Below, piece by piece: positions 6,666-10,798 of a stretch of DNA of 10,798 nucleotides. This DNA comes from Phycisphaerae bacterium (GTDB lineage Bacteria; Planctomycetota; Phycisphaerae; UBA1845). Where the stretch lies: contig JAJDDU010000130.1 in assembly GCA_029260155.1 (NCBI GenBank), positions 1 to 10,798 of the forward strand, read 5' to 3'. Below the pieces are notes generated by a model that saw only the letters and a list, made by a program, of their open reading frames with translations, was not told the origin of the DNA and did not search any database. Within the stretch, counting starts at the first letter, position 1; every line of letters begins with the position of its first letter. A program made the position numbers and the translations under genes.

Positions 6666-7952
6666 GTGTTATTCAGCCTCTGGGTGCTGGGAGCGGTGCT
6701 TTTGACTCTGCTCCTCTTGTCGGCGATCGGCAACGTTGGACTGAGAACGCGCTCAGTTCTCGTCGCCGCAGAAAGACTTGAGAGAATCGGCAAGGCGCGG
6801 GAGTTGCGCTGGCTCACCGACGTGCGCAAAGAAATCAGCCTAGTCACCGCGACCTGCCGGACGATTACATCGCTCGCATTGGTCTTGGACGTCTTCGCCA
6901 TCTGCGAGGAATACGGTCTGGTCGGCACTGCGCGGTACAGTACTGCGTTTGCTGCCGCGTTTGTTCTGGTTCTTGTGTTTGGCGTCGCCGTTCCCGCCGC
7001 CTTCGGAAAATACGCTACAGGCGCGGTGATCGCGGCAGCGCTCCCGGTGTATCGCCCGCTGCATTTCGTGTCGCTGCCACTGCTACGCGGCTTGGATGCC
7101 GTCGACGGTATCGTGCGCAGGATCATCGGCGCTCCCGTGCCGACTCCAGAATCCGAGGCGGATGATCTGGAGCGAGAGATCCTCAACGTCGTCAGTGAAG
7201 GGGAACTACAAGGGGCAGTCGATGAGCAAGAGACCGAGATGATCCGATCCGTCATCGAGTTCGCGGATACCGATGTCGAGGAGATCATGACACCGCGGAC
7301 CGACATTGTGGCCATTGAACGCAGTACCGATCTTGAGAAAGCCAAGAAGGTCATCACAGAATCGGGTCACTCCCGTATTCCAGTCTACGACGACACGATC
7401 GATAACATCATAGGCGTTCTCTACGCAAAAGACCTCTTGCTGATCGACAACGGAGATGATTTCGATCTATCGGCGACCATGCGATCCGTACCGTACATAC
7501 CCGACAGCAAGCCGCTGAACGACTTGTTGCAGGAGCTCAAGGACCGCAAGGTACACATGGCCATCGTGCTCGACGAATACGGGGGCACGTCCGGACTTGT
7601 CACGATCGAGGACATCATCGAAGAGCTTGTAGGAGAGATCGTCGACGAATACGAGCCGGCTGAACCTGCCGCGCTTGAGCGTATCGATGAACACACTGTC
7701 GAAGTTGACGGCCGGATGAGCATCGACGAGTTGAATCAGAAGCTGAACATCGAGCTGCCGGAAGACGACGACTACGAGACGATCGGTGGATTCGTCTTCA
7801 GCTCCCTGGGGAGAATTCCGCGAGTGGGCGAGCAGTGTCGCCACAACAACGTGCACATAAAAGTCATTGTCGCTGAAGAGCGGCGGATCAACCGCCTGCG
7901 CGTTTACATCGACGCCAAGGCGGATGGCGACGGCGAACACAACGGGGCCTGA
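6666..7952 (+). CDS. CorC/HlyC-type membrane protein with CBS pair (hemolysin C family)
   Basis: This belongs to the CNNM/CorC/HlyC family, whose members are implicated in magnesium or cobalt handling; E. coli YbeX is in the same family and the same neighbourhood. The 428-residue protein has an N-terminal membrane region (DUF21/CNNM-like) with TM segments at about 2-21, 60-80, 90-112 and 118-140, then a linker with the conserved EGELQGAVDEQETEMIRSV segment at 178-196. Two CBS domains follow: about 203-262 (including EIMTPRTDIVAI and SGHSRIPVYDD) and about 268-328 (HMAIVLDEYGGTSGLVTIEDIIEELVGEI). A CorC_HlyC C-terminal domain occupies about 338-417. The membrane part is diverged: the usual FGE-x-x-PK motif reads FGVAVPAAFGK at 105-115. 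An in-frame TAA at 6657 bounds the start, leaving GTG 6666. The 77-base upstream gap carries an inverted repeat. Confidence 0.9.
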   Translation: MLFSLWVLGAVLLTLLLLSAIGNVGLRTRSVLVAAERLERIGKARELRWLTDVRKEISLVTATCRTITSLALVLDVFAICEEYGLVGTARYSTAFAAAFVLVLVFGVAVPAAFGKYATGAVIAAALPVYRPLHFVSLPLLRGLDAVDGIVRRIIGAPVPTPESEADDLEREILNVVSEGELQGAVDEQETEMIRSVIEFADTDVEEIMTPRTDIVAIERSTDLEKAKKVITESGHSRIPVYDDTIDNIIGVLYAKDLLLIDNGDDFDLSATMRSVPYIPDSKPLNDLLQELKDRKVHMAIVLDEYGGTSGLVTIEDIIEELVGEIVDEYEPAEPAALERIDEHTVEVDGRMSIDELNQKLNIELPEDDDYETIGGFVFSSLGRIPRVGEQCRHNNVHIKVIVAEERRINRLRVYIDAKADGDGEHNGA

Positions 7953-7978
7953 GCGATTCCGTCGAGGGGCGCTTTGGC

Positions 7979-8872
7979 TCAATGCGATCGTGTCTTCTTC
8001 GCCAGTTTGAGGGCGATGGCAGCCTGCGTCTTGAACTGCGCTCTCAATTCCGGATCGTCCGGACGAAGGCTGTTGATCAGATGTGCGCTGAGGTACCACA
8101 GGGGACCGCTCGGGCGATCGGATTCCTGGTCCGCCTCGATGGCTCGTTGAACAATCGTCAGGGCTATCTTGGCCGCTCCATCGCGCTGGAGTTGTGCAGT
8201 CCGATCCACTAGTAGGCTCTCATCCCCGCTGGGTTGCGGGAAGAAGGCTATGTCATTCATCACGCGGCCGAGTTCTGCCCGCGCGACCATCCCGTTGCGG
8301 GTTCCGAGCAACGAAGATAGAGGAGCAATAAGGGCGACAGCCAGCCAGAGCAAGCAAATCCGGGTCAGCCAGCCTTGCACCATCGCTCTCGCCCGGCCGT
8401 GGCCGCTTGTCACAGCTTGATACCACGGTCCAGCCGCAAGCACCCAAATCACAACACCGAACATCAGGTAGTTGGCATTGACCAGGGTGCTGGTCAGCGG
8501 AGTCAGCAGCGGCGTCTGTTGCAAGTAGGGCGATTCGTTAAGGGTGATCGCGATGGCTGTGATGCCGCAGTAGACGACGTAGCCCACACAGGCGCGAAGC
8601 ACGCGTTGCGGCCAACTAAGCCAATACGCCGACAGAGTGAGCGCCACAAGAGGGGGGAACATCGTGGCATGCCAAAAGAGTGTTGTCTCGTCACAGTACA
8701 GGTAGGGTGCGGGGCGACCGACAATGGTATGCAGAGTTTTTGTGATCCAAACGGTAAACGCTGCGTTTTGGGTGGCGGTGAGTTTCCAGAGGATACCCGA
8801 CGCCACGGCAAAAGGGATCGCGCGCACGAGGAAGCGTCTCAGAGTGAACGTTGGTTGATTCGTGTCAGCCAC
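7979..8872 (-). CDS. Membrane protein partnered with the exosortase; unrecognised family
   Basis: I do not recognise this 297-residue protein with certainty. Five TM segments are visible at about 14-33, 65-87, 90-112, 131-153 and 168-190. A soluble, charged, helix-like tail of about 105 residues follows. The region between TM1 and TM2 (about 34-64) contains the polar loop GRPAPYLYCDETT, probably on the outer face. The gene overlaps the exosortase stop codon by 8 bases, starts with GTG and has no visible ribosome binding site of its own, so its translation is probably coupled to the exosortase. Many exosortase H genes have an adjacent membrane protein of unknown role (annotated as exosortase H-associated), and the opening FLVRAIPFAVASGILWKL resembles that type from memory. 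It may help the exosortase fold or present substrates. That is inference; a transporter-like role cannot be excluded. It converges with the CorC-like gene, 26 bases away. Confidence 0.7.
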   Translation of the reverse strand: MADTNQPTFTLRRFLVRAIPFAVASGILWKLTATQNAAFTVWITKTLHTIVGRPAPYLYCDETTLFWHATMFPPLVALTLSAYWLSWPQRVLRACVGYVVYCGITAIAITLNESPYLQQTPLLTPLTSTLVNANYLMFGVVIWVLAAGPWYQAVTSGHGRARAMVQGWLTRICLLWLAVALIAPLSSLLGTRNGMVARAELGRVMNDIAFFPQPSGDESLLVDRTAQLQRDGAAKIALTIVQRAIEADQESDRPSGPLWYLSAHLINSLRPDDPELRAQFKTQAAIALKLAKKTRSH

Positions 8873-9434
8873 GTGCTTTTTGCGTCCGCTTGGTGGTCCA
8901 CGCCGCCCACATCAGCCACAGCGGCGCGACGCAAGAGATCAGGAACCACTGCATCAACACCAGATGGGCGAAGTGAAACATACTCGGATACCAGTCAGAG
9001 ATCAGCACCAGACCAGCTACGCGCAGGATGTTTAAGATCGTCACCCCGATCAGCCCGATAGCGAAACCCAGAAAACGATCTCGCCATCGCGCAGGATACG
9101 CGATCGCAGCTGCGCAAAACAACGCCTTGGCGAACAACGCCGTGCATTCGACACTCACGATGAGGTGCGGCCCGCCGGTGGAGATCGTCACGCTATCGAG
9201 TCCAACATCGGAATGGACCAAACCGGCCAACCAGGCACCAGCGCTGGCGACCAATTCTCGGAGGCCAAACACCCAGTCCGGCTCCCGGCCGCTCTGGCTG
9301 AGCTGCATGATGTAGGCCTCGCCGAACCCCAGCAGCAGCGTGAGCGCGACCAACTTGATGACGAAGGTCGTCGCAACGCGGGCCGCATCATTCGGCGGCG
9401 GGCCGCTAGTTTCTGTCTGCTGGTCGTCAGTCAT
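8865..9434 (-). CDS. Exosortase/archaeosortase family transpeptidase, short XrtH-like form
   Basis: Exosortases are membrane Cys proteases or transpeptidases that process proteins with a C-terminal sorting signal (PEP-CTERM and relatives), usually at the outer surface. This 189-residue protein has TM segments at about 22-44, 60-74, 93-113, 120-145 and 152-177. The family's conserved positions are visible: Cys97 in VECTALFAKALF, Arg138 in LNILRVAGLVLI, and His154 or His157 in MFHFAHLVLMQW. The Cys-to-Arg spacing is 41 residues, the same as reported for archaeosortase A. The short length and VECTA motif resemble the exosortase H type more than the longer EpsH type. ATG 9434 fits the polar N-terminus; no clear ribosome binding site precedes it. 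The following gene overlaps its stop. No sorting-signal protein is visible in the window. The exact subtype is uncertain. Confidence 0.85.
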   Translation of the reverse strand: MTDDQQTETSGPPPNDAARVATTFVIKLVALTLLLGFGEAYIMQLSQSGREPDWVFGLRELVASAGAWLAGLVHSDVGLDSVTISTGGPHLIVSVECTALFAKALFCAAAIAYPARWRDRFLGFAIGLIGVTILNILRVAGLVLISDWYPSMFHFAHLVLMQWFLISCVAPLWLMWAAWTTKRTQKARG

Positions 9435-9610
9435 GGGCTCGATCTTAAACGCTGTCGTCTAGGCTCGCGCATCGGCTGCGTAGCCTCCCCTCGCATCGCT
9501 GCTTTAGCCGGTATCGCCTTTTTCTTCAAGCAGTCTTACCTTCACCCGGTTTCTTGATCCACGGTTGGGGGCATTTCGCCCGGCGCCGGCGTGTCGGGCG
9601 AGGCGGTGCC
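9435..9610. other. Intergenic region between glycosyltransferase and exosortase genes, with GC-rich hairpin
   Basis: About 175 bases separate the two reverse-strand genes. Just after the glycosyltransferase stop is an inverted repeat, TCGCCCG at 9576-9582 and CGGGCGA at 9595-9601, with a 12-base loop that is itself GC-rich. There is no T-run on the reverse strand, so terminator activity is only possible. I see no convincing promoter; TTGAAG, 17 bases, then TAAAGC on the reverse strand (around 9497-9525) is a weak candidate for the exosortase pair. Confidence 0.3.
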
Positions 9611-10798
9611 CTATTGCCAGCGGACGAGGTAGAGCGCGTCGTTGTGATCGCTCTGCGTGGAGGCGAGCACGGTTGCGGAGGCAGGTTCCCACGTGAGGTA
9701 GAGGGCGCCGGGTGGAATGTCGGCGCGGGTGCTTTGGGCGCGGTCGTAGAGATTCTGGTGACGCGTTCTACCGTCCGTCACCGCGACCGTGGGCAGGCCG
9801 GTGTGGCCCATGACCGCGAGGTCGTTGAAGTCCGTGTAGACCGACTCGTCCGACGCAGCCGATGCGATGGCGTCTTCGAGTCCGCGAAGTTGTACGACCG
9901 GATCGTTGATTCGATCGTTGATTTCCCACATCAAGTGCCGATCGGGCATGATGGCGAGTACGGAGACGGCGAGCACAGGCCATGTAACCCATCGGGTCCA
10001 GTGTGCTCGTCGTTCGAGCTGTTGAGAGAGCAGGATCGTCGTAAGCAGAAGCAGGGGCAGCACAGGGACAAGCAGCCTAGTGTCTTTTGGGATAATGGCG
10101 TGCATGGGAATGAGCTGAAGGATGATCATGGCCATCAGCAGAATTAGCAGGTCGTAACGGGCTGAGTCCTTGCGGTTCCGCCGCCGGACGATGAGCCAAC
10201 AGATCGCCGCAACGCCACCAGCGACCAATGGTAAGTGCGTAGTAGGAAGTTCGCGCCAGTAATAGGCCAAGTCGTTGGCGACCGGTTGGGGTAGTGACAG
10301 GCCGTGTCCCACAGTGTTGGTTGTGAAGTTGGAAATGAGCGGGTGAATTGGGTTGCCATAAACGCCATAGGCCGCGACCAAGAACGGGAGCAAGGTCACC
10401 GTCATTCCGGCGGCGGCGGTTGTGCAAGCTCGCCATTGTCGTCCGGCTGCGTAGGCCAGGCAGACTGCCGGTGCGATGACGATCATCTGCCAATGCGTGA
10501 CGGCGAGCAGCGCTGCGATCACTCCGACGGCGATGGGCTTGCGTTTGATGTAGAGCAGCACGAGCAGCAACAGGAGACAGACGGAGATAGCCTCGGTCAG
10601 TAGCAGCATGCCGAAGAAGCGCAGATCGCCCGAGAGCATCAGGATCAAAGCGCCGCCGATGGCGACTGCGGGCGAAGTGAGGCGATTGAGTATCAGAAAG
10701 AAGATTGCGATGGCGCCGATGTGTGCCAGCGCGGGGAGTAGACGGCAGTGCTCACCGGCCAGGGCGATCAGCATAGGGAACATCGGTGGGCGATGGTG
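9611..10798 (-). CDS. GT-C membrane glycosyltransferase, GT39/ArnT-like (5' partial)
   Basis: The frame is open to the window edge, and the first visible residues (HHRPPMFPMLIALAG) match the loop after TM1 in polyprenol-phosphate-sugar transferases of the GT39/GT83 type. The true start, with the acidic catalytic loop, therefore lies outside the window. About 395 residues are visible. They include some nine TM segments (numbering from the first Met: about 19-33, 38-51, 58-79, 83-95, 99-114, 122-140, 185-199, 211-226, 238-252 and 264-280), the KDTRLLVPVLPLLLL segment at 233-247 typical of these enzymes, and LLTEAIS at 61-67. A soluble C-terminal domain of about 110 residues begins with SVYTDFNDLAVMGHTGLP. 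The enzyme likely moves a lipid-linked sugar onto a protein or glycan at the outer membrane face. Its position ahead of an exosortase suggests surface glycoprotein or polysaccharide work, since sorted proteins are often glycosylated; that link is inferred. Confidence 0.8.
   Translation of the reverse strand, partial: HHRPPMFPMLIALAGEHCRLLPALAHIGAIAIFFLILNRLTSPAVAIGGALILMLSGDLRFFGMLLLTEAISVCLLLLLVLLYIKRKPIAVGVIAALLAVTHWQMIVIAPAVCLAYAAGRQWRACTTAAAGMTVTLLPFLVAAYGVYGNPIHPLISNFTTNTVGHGLSLPQPVANDLAYYWRELPTTHLPLVAGGVAAICWLIVRRRNRKDSARYDLLILLMAMIILQLIPMHAIIPKDTRLLVPVLPLLLLTTILLSQQLERRAHWTRWVTWPVLAVSVLAIMPDRHLMWEINDRINDPVVQLRGLEDAIASAASDESVYTDFNDLAVMGHTGLPTVAVTDGRTRHQNLYDRAQSTRADIPPGALYLTWEPASATVLASTQSDHNDALYLVRWQ
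9901..9923. repeat. Short in-frame tandem repeat
   Basis: GATCGTTGATT occurs twice in a 12-base period (9901-9911 and 9913-9923) inside the glycosyltransferase gene. On the reverse strand it encodes IND-R-IND. It looks like a recent 12-base duplication in the soluble C-terminal part, in frame and harmless. Confidence 0.6.

Noticed and set aside
7953..7978. Possible bidirectional terminator between the convergent genes
   Set aside because: Only scattered TGAGC/GCTCA complementarity is visible, with no compact stem and no T-run.
9530..9610. GC-rich hairpin after the glycosyltransferase as an intrinsic terminator
   Set aside because: The 7-bp stem has a 12-base loop and no following T-run, so it is reported only as a hairpin.

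Overview
The window is a dense, GC-rich bacterial chromosome segment with two blocks. Positions 1 to about 7950 hold seven forward-strand housekeeping genes. Positions 7979 to 10798 hold three reverse-strand genes for membrane and cell-surface functions. The blocks converge with only about 26 bases between their stop codons. The first gene (RsgA GTPase) and the last (GT-C glycosyltransferase) run off the window and are partial at their 5' ends. No tRNA, rRNA, CRISPR array, insertion sequence or phage gene was seen.

Forward block, in order: RsgA (small-subunit maturation GTPase), CdsA (CDP-diacylglycerol synthase), PhoH/YbeZ ATPase, a PgpH-type 7TM-HD phosphodiesterase, YbeY (endoribonuclease, RNA processing and ribosome quality control), a short degenerate nitrilase-fold protein, and a CorC/HlyC-type CBS-domain membrane protein. 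PhoH, the 7TM-HD protein and YbeY in a row are a widespread bacterial cluster. The wider set recalls the enterobacterial ybeZ-ybeY-ybeX-lnt order, whose last gene also carries a nitrilase-fold domain. Spacing is tight, with a 4-base ATGA overlap between ybeY and the nitrilase-like gene, so much of the block is probably co-transcribed. The two larger gaps (about 120 bases before pgpH, 77 bases before the CorC-like gene) each hold an inverted repeat.

Reverse block, in transcription order: a GT-C family membrane glycosyltransferase (GT39/ArnT-like), a short exosortase/archaeosortase-family transpeptidase with visible Cys, Arg and His candidates, and an overlapping membrane protein with five predicted TM segments and a soluble tail. 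The last two overlap by 8 bases and look translationally coupled. They probably form a small protein-sorting module resembling the XrtH type, though no sorted substrate is visible.

Organism: Planctomycetota (possibly Phycisphaerae-like) is my best guess. It rests on the gene order, an exosortase outside a proteobacterial context, frequent TTG/GTG starts, and the variant CdsA and YbeY signatures. This is inference, not proof; other GC-rich phyla with exosortases remain possible.

The most notable points are the nitrilase-like protein that lacks the usual catalytic Glu, the exosortase plus unknown partner pair, the Asp in place of the third zinc His in YbeY, and the perfect 10-bp inverted repeat just before the CorC-like start codon.
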